21,828 bases of DNA from Acidobacteriota bacterium (GTDB lineage: Bacteria > Acidobacteriota > Terriglobia > UBA7540). The DNA is taken from positions 1-21,828 of the forward strand of contig JAKASH010000002.1 of the NCBI GenBank assembly GCA_021828225.1. The letters run 5' to 3'. The translations under genes and the position numbers were made by a program. Positions 1 to 6,200 of this stretch are shown here, in pieces. How positions within the stretch are numbered: position 1 is the stretch's first letter; every line of letters begins with the position of its first letter. Below the pieces are notes generated by a model that did not search any database, had not been told where the DNA came from, and was given only the letters and a program-made list of their open reading frames with translations.

Positions 1-1
1 C

Positions 2-958
2 CATTTGCGCCCATTTCATTGGTCGTCATTAACCTCTGCCTTGGTGGGCACAGCGCTTGGATGCGCTTTCATTTTCATTGAGATGCGCCTTAGGAAGGCC
101 AGCCTGAAAAAACTGATCGGAGCTGTAGTCGGCGGATCTCTGGGTGTATCGGGCGCACTGGTCATCAGCCATCTGCTTAGCCTGACTTCGCTGGAGAAAA
201 TTTCAACCTCTTATGTTCAGGTTACGCTCCTTCTTCTTTTGGGTTATATTGGACTGGTTGTCGGCGCGTCCAAAGGGGACCTGCTCAACCTTGCCGCAAT
301 GGGTGGCATTTTCTCCGCGGAGCGGCAAAACAGGAAAAGCAATAAGATCCTCGATACCAGCGTGATTATCGATGGTCGCATTGCGGACATTTGCGAAACC
401 GGATTTATCGAGGGAACCTTGATCCTTCCGCAGTTTGTGCTTCGCGAATTGCAGCTCGTGGCAGATTCCACAGACCCGATGAAGCGCAATCGTGGCCGGC
501 GTGGTCTTGACATCCTGCAACGAATGCAGAAAATGACTGCGATACAGGTGCAGATCACCGAAGAAGATTTTCCTCAAGTCCGGGAGGTCGATCTGAAACT
601 GATCGAACTTGCCAAAAAGGACGAGGGGAAAATCCTCACGAACGACTTCAACCTGAACAAGGTTGCCCAGCTTCAGCACGTCCCGGTGTTGAACATCAAT
701 GAACTGGCCAATGCCTTGAAGCCGGTCGTTCTTCCGGGCGAAATCATGCGTGTGTTTATCCTCAAGGAAGGCAAAGAATATAACCAAGGCGTCGCCTACC
801 TTGATGATGGCACGATGGTCGTCGTCGACAACGCGAAGAAGATGATTTCCAAGACCATTGATATCGCCGTGACCAGCGTCTTGCAGACGACAGCTGGAAA
901 AATGATCTTCGGAAAATACGAGAACAATAAACAGCGGGCCGAAGTGGTTCAGTCTTAG
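2..958 (+). CDS. PIN/TRAM-domain membrane protein, YacL-like (5' end outside window)
   Basis: The reading frame is open to the left edge, so the true start lies upstream; the first possible start codon inside the window is a TTG at 5. Counting from that TTG, two or three hydrophobic segments (about residues 10-25, 37-58 and 71-89) are followed by a PIN nuclease-fold domain (about 114-235) with acidic residues D117 (KILDTS), E149 and D214 (LTNDF), then a TRAM RNA-binding domain (about 243-305, starting LPGEIMRVFI). YacL-family proteins are about 350-360 residues with four N-terminal membrane helices, so roughly 35-40 residues, including the first helix, are probably missing. The family is a membrane-anchored putative ribonuclease whose substrate is not well defined. 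It is followed after a short gap by ispD and ispF, the same order as yacL-ispD-ispF in Bacillus, which supports the call. Confidence 0.9.
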   Translation, partial: HLRPFHWSSLTSALVGTALGCAFIFIEMRLRKASLKKLIGAVVGGSLGVSGALVISHLLSLTSLEKISTSYVQVTLLLLLGYIGLVVGASKGDLLNLAAMGGIFSAERQNRKSNKILDTSVIIDGRIADICETGFIEGTLILPQFVLRELQLVADSTDPMKRNRGRRGLDILQRMQKMTAIQVQITEEDFPQVREVDLKLIELAKKDEGKILTNDFNLNKVAQLQHVPVLNINELANALKPVVLPGEIMRVFILKEGKEYNQGVAYLDDGTMVVVDNAKKMISKTIDIAVTSVLQTTAGKMIFGKYENNKQRAEVVQS

Positions 959-1023
959 GGCCCGGCGGGGTCTTCTTAAAACTGGCCATGCGCCAGCCAC
1001 CAGGAGCCGGTCTTATTCCTACG

Positions 1024-1740
1024 ATGGAAGTGTTGGCTATCATTCCTGCCGCGGGCGCAGGTGTCCGCATGGGTGGAGAAACACCTAAACAGTTTCTTTC
1101 CCTTGAGGGTGTACCGATTGTGGTCCACACCCTCAGGAGGTTTAATGAGGCGGATGCGATTGACCAAATCTACCTGGGCTTGCGGCCTGAGGATATGGAT
1201 CGCGCTCGCTCCGTAATTGAGAGGGAACGCTTCCGGAAGCCGGTCCGGCTTGTTCCCGGAGGGGCGACCCGGCAGCAGACAGTTGCCCTTGCCCTTGGAG
1301 AGGCGCCACCGACCACGAAAATCGTCGTGGTTCACGACGCAGTACGTCCTTTCGTTACCCCGGAGATGATCCGGTTGACCGTTGAGGGAGCGCGCAAATC
1401 GGGTGCAGCTATCCTTGGAATCCCCAGCGTTGACACCGTCAAGCAGGTGGAGCGGCAGGCCATTCTTGGCACGATTCCGCGCGAGCGCATTGTGCTGGCA
1501 CAGACGCCGCAAGCTTTCCAATTCGACATCCTGAAAGAGGCCTGCGAACGCGCTGAAGCAGACGGCTATGAAGGAACGGACGAGTCCAGCCTGGTGGAGC
1601 GTCTGGGACACACCGTCACCGTGCTGATGGGTTCCGACCGGAACATCAAAATTACCAAGCCCTCCGATTTGCCTCTGGCCCGCCTCTTCATTGCGCAAGA
1701 CCATGAGCAGGCTGAGCGCCGCGCACGGACAATCCTGTAG
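1024..1740 (+). CDS. ispD: 2-C-methyl-D-erythritol 4-phosphate cytidylyltransferase
   Basis: Third step of the cytosolic MEP pathway: CTP plus MEP gives CDP-ME and pyrophosphate. The protein is 238 residues from the ATG at 1024, close to the usual 230-240. Visible motifs are the N-terminal nucleotide loop PAAGAGVRMGG (8-18) with K22 in TPKQF, VHDAVRPF (103-110), QTPQAF (160-165), GTDESSLVE (184-192) and NIKITKP (207-213). An in-frame ATG at 988 would add 12 residues (MRQPPGAGLIPT) unlike the family N-terminus, so 1024 is preferred; an AGGAG at 1002-1006 is rather far upstream, so the start is not certain. It sits 65 bp after the YacL-like gene and just before ispF, the next-but-one enzyme of the pathway, as expected for a co-transcribed pair. 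The two are separate genes and not an IspDF fusion. Confidence 0.95.
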   Translation: MEVLAIIPAAGAGVRMGGETPKQFLSLEGVPIVVHTLRRFNEADAIDQIYLGLRPEDMDRARSVIERERFRKPVRLVPGGATRQQTVALALGEAPPTTKIVVVHDAVRPFVTPEMIRLTVEGARKSGAAILGIPSVDTVKQVERQAILGTIPRERIVLAQTPQAFQFDILKEACERAEADGYEGTDESSLVERLGHTVTVLMGSDRNIKITKPSDLPLARLFIAQDHEQAERRARTIL

Positions 1741-1803
1741 TGGCAAGTCCCTGCACCATAACCTCGTGACAACGGTGAATCCATGGCTGGGGAAACGGTG
1801 AAT

Positions 1804-2346
1804 ATGAGTTCCAGATGTGTCCACCGAATTGGTTTTGGGAATGACGTGCATCGGCTTGCTCCCGGCCGGCAACTGATTCTCGGCGGCATCCACATTCCCT
1901 TCGAACGGGGACCCGTGGGGCACTCCGATGGAGACGCGCTGGCTCACGCCGTCTGTGACGCTCTTCTGGGAGCGGCCGCGCTCGGCGACATCGGCCAGCA
2001 CTTTCCTGACACCTCACCCGAATGGCACAATGCGTCGAGCCTGGTGTTCCTGCGCCACGCCCGGGAACTGCTCGATGCCACCGGCTACCGGATTGTCAAC
2101 GTCGATTCAACCATCAGTCTGGAACGGCCGAAGCTTGCACCCTTTATTCCCCTCATGAGGGAAAAGGTCGCCGAAGCCCTTGGTCTTATTCCAGCTCAGG
2201 TCAGCGTAAAGGCGAAAACCGGCGAGGGTGTTGATGCCGTCGGTGAAGGCAATGCAATCCGCGCCGACGCGATTGCTCTCATCGAGCCTCTTGCTGTGGC
2301 AGTCCCGCCACCAGACCGCCAGGGCGGACAAACGTATTCTGTCTAA
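1804..2346 (+). CDS. ispF: 2-C-methyl-D-erythritol 2,4-cyclodiphosphate synthase
   Basis: Fifth step of the MEP pathway: cyclises CDP-ME 2-phosphate to ME-2,4-cyclodiphosphate with release of CMP; family members are zinc-containing trimers. From the ATG at 1804 the protein is 180 residues. Metal ligands are visible as D14-V-H16 and H48 (in DALAHAV). Other signatures are GHSDGD (39-44), GDIGQHFPD (61-69), the core around VNVDSTISLERPKL (98-111) and VKAKTGEGVDAVGEG (135-149). The ATG at 1804 has GGGGA at 1789-1793 at good spacing; an in-frame ATG at 1783 would add seven residues and has a poorer upstream site. The C-terminus runs about 15 residues past the usual end, with a proline/glycine-rich tail (PPPDRQGGQTYSV). 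Start 63 bp after ispD. Confidence 0.95.
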   Translation: MSSRCVHRIGFGNDVHRLAPGRQLILGGIHIPFERGPVGHSDGDALAHAVCDALLGAAALGDIGQHFPDTSPEWHNASSLVFLRHARELLDATGYRIVNVDSTISLERPKLAPFIPLMREKVAEALGLIPAQVSVKAKTGEGVDAVGEGNAIRADAIALIEPLAVAVPPPDRQGGQTYSV

Positions 2347-2741
2347 TCCTGACGGCGCGTCTTTTCCGCAGGAAGCCAGCGCCGGCCAAACAGCCGATGA
2401 ACCGCTTCGGACTCTTACCAAGTCAGGCTAAAATAGCCTTTGCTGAGGGGAAAGCCAGAAAGTGCTGGGGGAAATTCCATGCCGCTGACGATAGTCACGG
2501 AAGATTCCAGGTATAAGTGCAACGCCTGCGCTCATCGCAAGCCTGGGATGCGAGTTGGCATTGCTGCGGGCATGCGTCTCCCCGAAGAATTCTGAAAGAC
2601 CTTCGCCATCCTGCACCGGAGCTGTAAACAAGATTTTCAGGGAACGGGTTCGATACCTGGTCGGGCTCAGGGCGACAGCAGCATTTTCGCACGGCTTGCG
2701 CAGCAGCGAAATGACAAGCGGCAAGAAGGATCGATAACATT
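2347..2741. other. 395-bp gap without a convincing gene
   Basis: Between ispF and glpD no open frame on either strand resembles a known protein, and the short frames present have arginine/proline-rich, family-less translations. Apart from the 2425-2441 inverted repeat there is only a small TGAC-GATA-GTCA hairpin around 2486-2497 and an imperfect GCATTTTCGC / GCGAAATG pair around 2682-2716. No riboswitch class was recognised. It may be the leader and promoter region of glpD or a decayed gene. Confidence 0.4.
2425..2441 (+). other. Small inverted repeat after ispF
   Basis: AGGCTA (2425-2430) and TAGCCT (2434-2439) form a six-pair hairpin with a three-base loop, followed by TT. It could be a weak terminator for ispF. 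The same bases contain TAAAAT (2429-2434), which with TTCGGA (2406-2411) at 17 bp spacing would also read as a sigma-70-like promoter towards glpD. The sequence alone does not decide between these. Confidence 0.25.
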
Positions 2742-4424
2742 ATGCTACAGAGAAATCTGGGAGCCTTATCCCAAACCACCTTCGATCTGGTCATCATCGG
2801 CGGCGGCATCAACGGAGCTACGACCGCGCGCGAAGCTGCTTTGCGCGGCATGAAGGTTGCGCTGGTCGAAGCCCGGGATTTTGCGAGCGGAACCTCAAGC
2901 CGTTCCTCCAAGCTGATTCACGGCGGCCTGCGCTATCTGGAACAAATGGAGTTTCGGCTGGTCCATGAATCGCGCCGCGAGCGGCGCCTGCTCCGTAAAT
3001 TCGCCCCTCACCTGGCGCAACCCTTGCCTTTTCTTCTGCCCATCTACTATGGCGATCCCTATTCTCCGTTGAAGATCCGGCTGGGGCTCAGCATTTATGA
3101 CCTGCTCGGGAATCTGGGATCTGCCGATCGGCATCAGATGCTCAGCCGGGATGAGCTTCTCCGCCGCGTCCCGACGCTTCAACCCGATGGGCTGCGCGTG
3201 GGCGCGCTATATTACGACTCGGAAACTGACGATGCGCGGCTCACCCTTGAAAACATCGTGGGTGCGGCAGAGCACGGAGCCGTGATAGCAAATTATGCAC
3301 AAATCCGCAGTCTCGCATTAAAGACGCGAAAAACTGCTGGCAACCCCAGAGTGGTTACAGCCGAACTGGAGGACCAGCGAACCGGCAAGCGATATGAAGT
3401 CTCATCGCGATTCTGGGTCAACGCTACCGGCCCGTGGGTGGACCACCTCCGAGCTTTCCTGCCGGGATATGACAACTCAAAGACCGTCCGGCTGACCAAG
3501 GGCACGCACATCGTCATTCCGCCGGTCGCTGGCGAATTTGCCCTCTTCGCGGCCATCCTGCCCGGCAAGCGAATCTTTGTGATGGCTCCCTGGCATCGTC
3601 ACGCCCTGCTTGGTACTACAGACACGGACTACACCGCCGACCCAAGCCAAGTGCAGCCGGACCAGAAGGACATTGAATATCTGCTGCAGGCGATCAATCG
3701 CGTTCTTCGCAAGCCTCTCCAGACGAGCGACGTGATCGGCGCCTTCGCGGGTCTGAGGGCGCTGGCCATCCAGCCCGGAGCAAGCCCCTCAGAAAATACT
3801 CGCGAGTACCGCTTCCATCAAGATCCCTGGGCCGAAAATTTCGTTACGGTCTGTGGCGGCAAACTCACCACAGCCCGTTCACTCGGAGAAAGACTGGTCG
3901 ACCTTGTGGTGGCCAATCTGCCCGGCAGCTCTCCGGCGCCGTGGGCAAGCCACCCGACCCGAAAAGCGCCTCTTCCCGGCGGCCACACGGACGACTTCGA
4001 AGTTTTCTTGAAGGAAGCGCCAGCGGACGCAGTGCGCCTGTTCGATGTTCCGCAAGCCGCGGCCGAGCACATCGTGCGTACCTATGGAACCCGCTGGCAG
4101 CAGGTGCTGGAGCCGATTCGATCAGATCGCAAGCTGGCGGAGCCGCTTCCCGGCAGTTCGGAGTGCCTGGGCGCGGAAGTCGTATTTGCAATCGAGCACG
4201 AAATGGCCCTTGAGCTTGATGACTTTTTCCTGCGCCGCTCCGGGCTCAATTGGTTTGCGGCGTACGCGCTTCGCGAGGCGGTGCCGGTCGTAGCGCAGAT
4301 TTTTGCCGAGCGCCTGGGATGGGACAAGGCACAGCAGGAGGCTTCCGTCAAAAACTTTCAAGACTCAGGGTACTTTACCTTCGAACAGGCACCTTTGACC
4401 CGCTCGGAAGAGTCGTTCGGCTGA
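2742..4424 (+). CDS. glpD: FAD-dependent glycerol-3-phosphate dehydrogenase
   Basis: Oxidises sn-glycerol 3-phosphate to dihydroxyacetone phosphate and passes electrons to quinone at the inner face of the cytoplasmic membrane, feeding glycerol and lipid-derived G3P into glycolysis. The 560-residue length matches bacterial GlpD. The N-terminal Rossmann motif is VIIGGGINGAT (17-27). The family block runs from FASGTSSRSSKLIHGGLRYL (47-66). Further motifs are NATGPWVD (227-234), RLTKGTH (250-256), GTTDTDY (291-297) and GGKLTTARS (372-380). The C-terminal alpha-helical DAO_C domain spans about 410-545. AGAAGGA lies about 12 bases before the ATG. No glpF, glpK or glpR is adjacent, so the gene appears to stand alone with the two small genes downstream. 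Confidence 0.96.
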   Translation: MLQRNLGALSQTTFDLVIIGGGINGATTAREAALRGMKVALVEARDFASGTSSRSSKLIHGGLRYLEQMEFRLVHESRRERRLLRKFAPHLAQPLPFLLPIYYGDPYSPLKIRLGLSIYDLLGNLGSADRHQMLSRDELLRRVPTLQPDGLRVGALYYDSETDDARLTLENIVGAAEHGAVIANYAQIRSLALKTRKTAGNPRVVTAELEDQRTGKRYEVSSRFWVNATGPWVDHLRAFLPGYDNSKTVRLTKGTHIVIPPVAGEFALFAAILPGKRIFVMAPWHRHALLGTTDTDYTADPSQVQPDQKDIEYLLQAINRVLRKPLQTSDVIGAFAGLRALAIQPGASPSENTREYRFHQDPWAENFVTVCGGKLTTARSLGERLVDLVVANLPGSSPAPWASHPTRKAPLPGGHTDDFEVFLKEAPADAVRLFDVPQAAAEHIVRTYGTRWQQVLEPIRSDRKLAEPLPGSSECLGAEVVFAIEHEMALELDDFFLRRSGLNWFAAYALREAVPVVAQIFAERLGWDKAQQEASVKNFQDSGYFTFEQAPLTRSEESFG

Positions 4425-4498
4425 AAGCTTCGGGGCTTAGGTTAAACTAAATGTCCCTGCTGCAATTTTGAATATCGATCTTTTTTGCGAGAGAGTTT

Positions 4499-4783
4499 GT
4501 GAAGAAGGAAGCCAGAAAATATGTGATCTTCGGGCGCGTGCAAGGCGTGGGGTTCCGCTTCTTTGCCGAGAACTGGGCGCATCGCCTGGGCCTCTCAGGG
4601 TACGTCAAGAACTGCGCCGACGGAACCGTAGAAGCTTATGCGGTTGGAGACGCGGCCGCTCTGGAAGAATTCAAAGACCATCTAGAGGAAGGGCCACGCA
4701 GCGCGCGGGTAGACAGGATTCAGGAATTCGAGGAGCAAGTGAACGGCAGTTATAAGCGTTTTGTAATTGAAAGTGACTGGTAA
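4499..4783 (+). CDS. acyP: Acylphosphatase
   Basis: Small cytosolic enzyme that hydrolyses the carboxyl-phosphate bond of acyl phosphates. At 94 residues it has the full family length. The signature [13 protein letters not shown] (12-24) carries the phosphate-binding loop and catalytic R20, and [17 protein letters not shown] (34-50) carries catalytic N38. The start is a GTG at 4499, preceded by GAGAG at only about three bases spacing; no better in-frame start precedes the conserved region. The apt gene follows immediately, with its Shine-Dalgarno region just past the acyP stop, so the two are probably co-transcribed. The physiological substrate of bacterial acylphosphatases is generally unclear. 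Confidence 0.93.
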   Translation: MKKEARKYVIFGRVQGVGFRFFAENWAHRLGLSGYVKNCADGTVEAYAVGDAAALEEFKDHLEEGPRSARVDRIQEFEEQVNGSYKRFVIESDW

Positions 4784-4811
4784 GCTCATCATTAGACAGA
4801 GGAGACATTGC

Positions 4812-5327
4812 GTGGAAAATCTCAAGGCTCTGATACGCGAAGTCCCAGACTTTCCAAAACCGGGAATTCTGTTTTACGACATAACGACCCTGCTAAAGGA
4901 TCCGGTCGGATTGCACTGGGCTGTGGATTCGCTGGCCAATCATTACATCGGGCAGGTGATAGACCGGGTGGTTGGGATCGAGGCGCGAGGATTTATCTTT
5001 GCGCCCATGGTCGCCTATCGCCTGAACGCCGGGTTCGTTCCCGTGCGCAAACCCAAAAAGCTTCCTGCTGAGACCGCGCGCGTCGAGTACAGCCTGGAGT
5101 ACGGGAAAGATGCGCTGGAGGTTCATCGCGACGCCATCAGCGAAGGGCAGCAGGTGCTGATCATCGACGACCTGCTGGCAACCGGCGGCACCGCCGCGGC
5201 CGTCGCTCAACTGGTGGAATCACTCGGAGGGAAAGTGGCGGGGATGGGATTCCTTATTGAACTCGAATTTCTGAAGGGAAAAGAAAAACTCTCAAAGTAT
5301 AATCTACATTCAGTTCTGAAGTATTAA
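4812..5327 (+). CDS. apt: Adenine phosphoribosyltransferase
   Basis: Purine salvage enzyme: adenine plus PRPP gives AMP and pyrophosphate, in the cytosol. The 171-residue length from the GTG at 4812 matches the family (about 170-183). The N-terminus ([20 protein letters not shown], 8-27) is the typical Apt opening. [12 protein letters not shown] (54-65) is conserved, and the PRPP loop [13 protein letters not shown] (115-127) is complete. GTG at 4812 is chosen because AGAGGAGA (4798-4805) lies six bases upstream and the protein then begins exactly where the family does. An in-frame TTG at 4767 would overlap acyP. It converges on the selenoprotein gene at 5386, with a hairpin between. Confidence 0.95.
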   Translation: MENLKALIREVPDFPKPGILFYDITTLLKDPVGLHWAVDSLANHYIGQVIDRVVGIEARGFIFAPMVAYRLNAGFVPVRKPKKLPAETARVEYSLEYGKDALEVHRDAISEGQQVLIIDDLLATGGTAAAVAQLVESLGGKVAGMGFLIELEFLKGKEKLSKYNLHSVLKY

Positions 5328-5338
5328 CAGAGTGAAAA

Positions 5339-5366
5339 GGGGTGCCGGCGCGTGGCCGCGCACCCC
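5339..5366 (-). terminator. Intrinsic-terminator-like hairpin between convergent genes
   Basis: GGGGTGC (5339-5345) pairs with GCACCCC (5360-5366), and CGGC (5346-5349) pairs with GCCG (5355-5358) with one bulged C and a five-base loop, giving an 11-pair GC-rich stem. Read on the minus strand the stem is followed by TTTTC (5338-5334), a short U-tract, so it best fits termination of the 5386-6051 gene, whose stop is 19 bases before it. On the plus strand there is no U-tract, although the stem may still affect apt transcripts. Confidence 0.6.
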
Positions 5367-5385
5367 GCGCCAACTCACTGGGCTA

Positions 5386-6051
5386 TTAATCCTTCTGACT
5401 CTCCTCAGGAGGTTGCACAGCCCCAAGAACCGCATCCAGGAAATAGCTTTCCGGCAAAGCCCCTTCAAAGGCCTGCTCAGCATTTATCACTGTCTTGGGT
5501 ACAGCCTGGACGCGATAGAGGGTGACAAGGTCAGGGAATTCGGTAGCTTCAATACAGTCAGCCGTAACTTGGTCGCTCTCCATTGCAAACTGGTGAGCCA
5601 GGCGCACCGCCCGAGGGCAGTGTGGTCACGTGGGAGTGACAAAAACCTCAAGATGAATCGGCTGGCTTACGCGGGCAAGCCTTTCTTTGCTCTCGGCTGC
5701 GAGTGTGGATTCGCCTTTTGAAACATCAAGGATTGCATCGAGCAGGGTCGAAAACTCATAGCCGGCGGGCATCCCGTAGTATCGGATTCCATAGTCCTTC
5801 CCATTGCGGATCACCGTCGCGGGAACCTTGTCGACACCGTACTCAGCCACCTTCTCTTTATCAAGGATAAAGTCGTAGACCTCGAGAGAAAGCTGGTCGG
5901 ACAAGCCGGCTAGTTCCTCTAGCACCTGCCGCGTTTCCCGCCCGTACTCCAGGTTGAGTTCCTGCGTAAAGTGGATAATCTTTACAGGAGTCGCCATTTC
6001 GGCAAGCCGGCGGCGGATTTCAGCAGCGTCTTCGTCACGGAGTAGTCCCAT
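5386..6051 (-). CDS. Putative selenoprotein: PDO/glutaredoxin-like protein with Sec-Pro-His-Cys active site (in-frame TGA at 5626-5628)
   Basis: The frame from ATG 6051 runs 141 codons to a TGA at 5626-5628, then stays open for 79 more codons to TAA at 5386. Read through, it is a 221-residue protein with two thioredoxin-fold domains following the protein disulfide oxidoreductase family along its whole length: opening MGLLRDEDAAEIRRRL, first cis-Pro region KVPATVI, YGMPAGYEFSTLLD, then VFVTPT-[TGA]-PHCPRAVRLAH, second cis-Pro region AVPKTVI and FEGALPE. In characterised PDOs the TGA position is the first Cys of CPYC, so residue 142 is predicted to be selenocysteine. The N-terminal domain's CxxC is replaced by LEYG (34-37), leaving one redox site. 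Likely role: cytosolic thiol-disulfide oxidoreductase or peroxide/disulfide reduction. GGAAGGA lies six bases before ATG. It has its own promoter-like elements and a terminator. Alternatives are a recent nonsense mutation or a base-call error (TGC to TGA). Confidence 0.8.
5586..5622 (-). promoter_or_regulatory. Candidate bacterial SECIS element downstream of the UGA
   Basis: Bases are counted from the one after the UGA (5625 is +1). GGTG (+18 to +21) pairs with CACC (+31 to +34), leaving a nine-base apical loop beginning CG. With A35 bulged, the lower stem extends through C17-G36, three G-U pairs and C13-G40. The loop begins 21 bases after the UGA and has a G in its second position, which fits the general description of bacterial SECIS elements. 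A competing hairpin, CACTGCC (+4 to +10) with GGCGGTG (+15 to +21), is more compact and GC-rich but lies closer to the UGA. The folding was judged by eye only. Confidence 0.45.
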
Positions 6052-6104
6052 CTGCGATCCTTCCCTGCTCTCTGCGGTTAACCAGCAGAGTTCTGTTTGA
6101 GATG

Positions 6105-6133
6105 ATTATAAATGGAGATGGCGGCAAGCCGAA
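6105..6133 (-). promoter_or_regulatory. Candidate sigma-70-type promoter for the selenoprotein gene
   Basis: On the minus strand TTCGGC (6133-6128) and a perfect TATAAT (6110-6105) are separated by 17 bases. Transcription would begin near 6098, about 47 bases before the ATG. The leader contains the inverted repeat CTCTGC / GCAGAG (6070-6090) just upstream of the ribosome binding site. This suggests expression independent of mutS2, from which the gene is separated by 149 bp. Confidence 0.5.
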
Positions 6134-6200
6134 CACGCTTTTCCCCCGCTCCCGATTCATTCGATGCCGTCCGGGAAGCACAAGTTCCGGGGAAAATTCT

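Noticed and set aside
203..1000. Open frame on the minus strand opposite the YacL-like gene
   Set aside because: Shadow of the PIN/TRAM coding sequence.
976..2001. Open frame on the minus strand opposite ispD and ispF
   Set aside because: The opposite strand encodes two enzymes with complete motifs; this frame shows no recognisable domain.
2638..2670. GGGTTCGATACC resembling a tRNA T-arm
   Set aside because: No matching acceptor, D-arm or anticodon arm could be arranged around it.
2428..2724. 98-codon frame on the minus strand in the ispF-glpD gap
   Set aside because: Arginine/proline-rich with no family signature, and a competing overlapping frame of similar quality exists at 2495-2911.
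4767..4811. TTG start for apt at 4767
   Set aside because: GTG 4812 has AGAGGAGA at ideal spacing and matches the family N-terminus; the longer form overlaps acyP.
5386..5607. Separate small gene starting at a GTG at 5607
   Set aside because: It is the in-frame continuation of the 6051 frame after the TGA and matches the second half of one PDO protein; it has no ribosome binding site of its own.
5626..6051. Truncated 141-residue protein ending at the TGA, or a pseudogene
   Set aside because: The downstream 79 codons keep family motifs in the same frame, the TGA sits on the active-site Cys, and promoter and terminator are intact. It remains the fallback if Sec machinery is missing.
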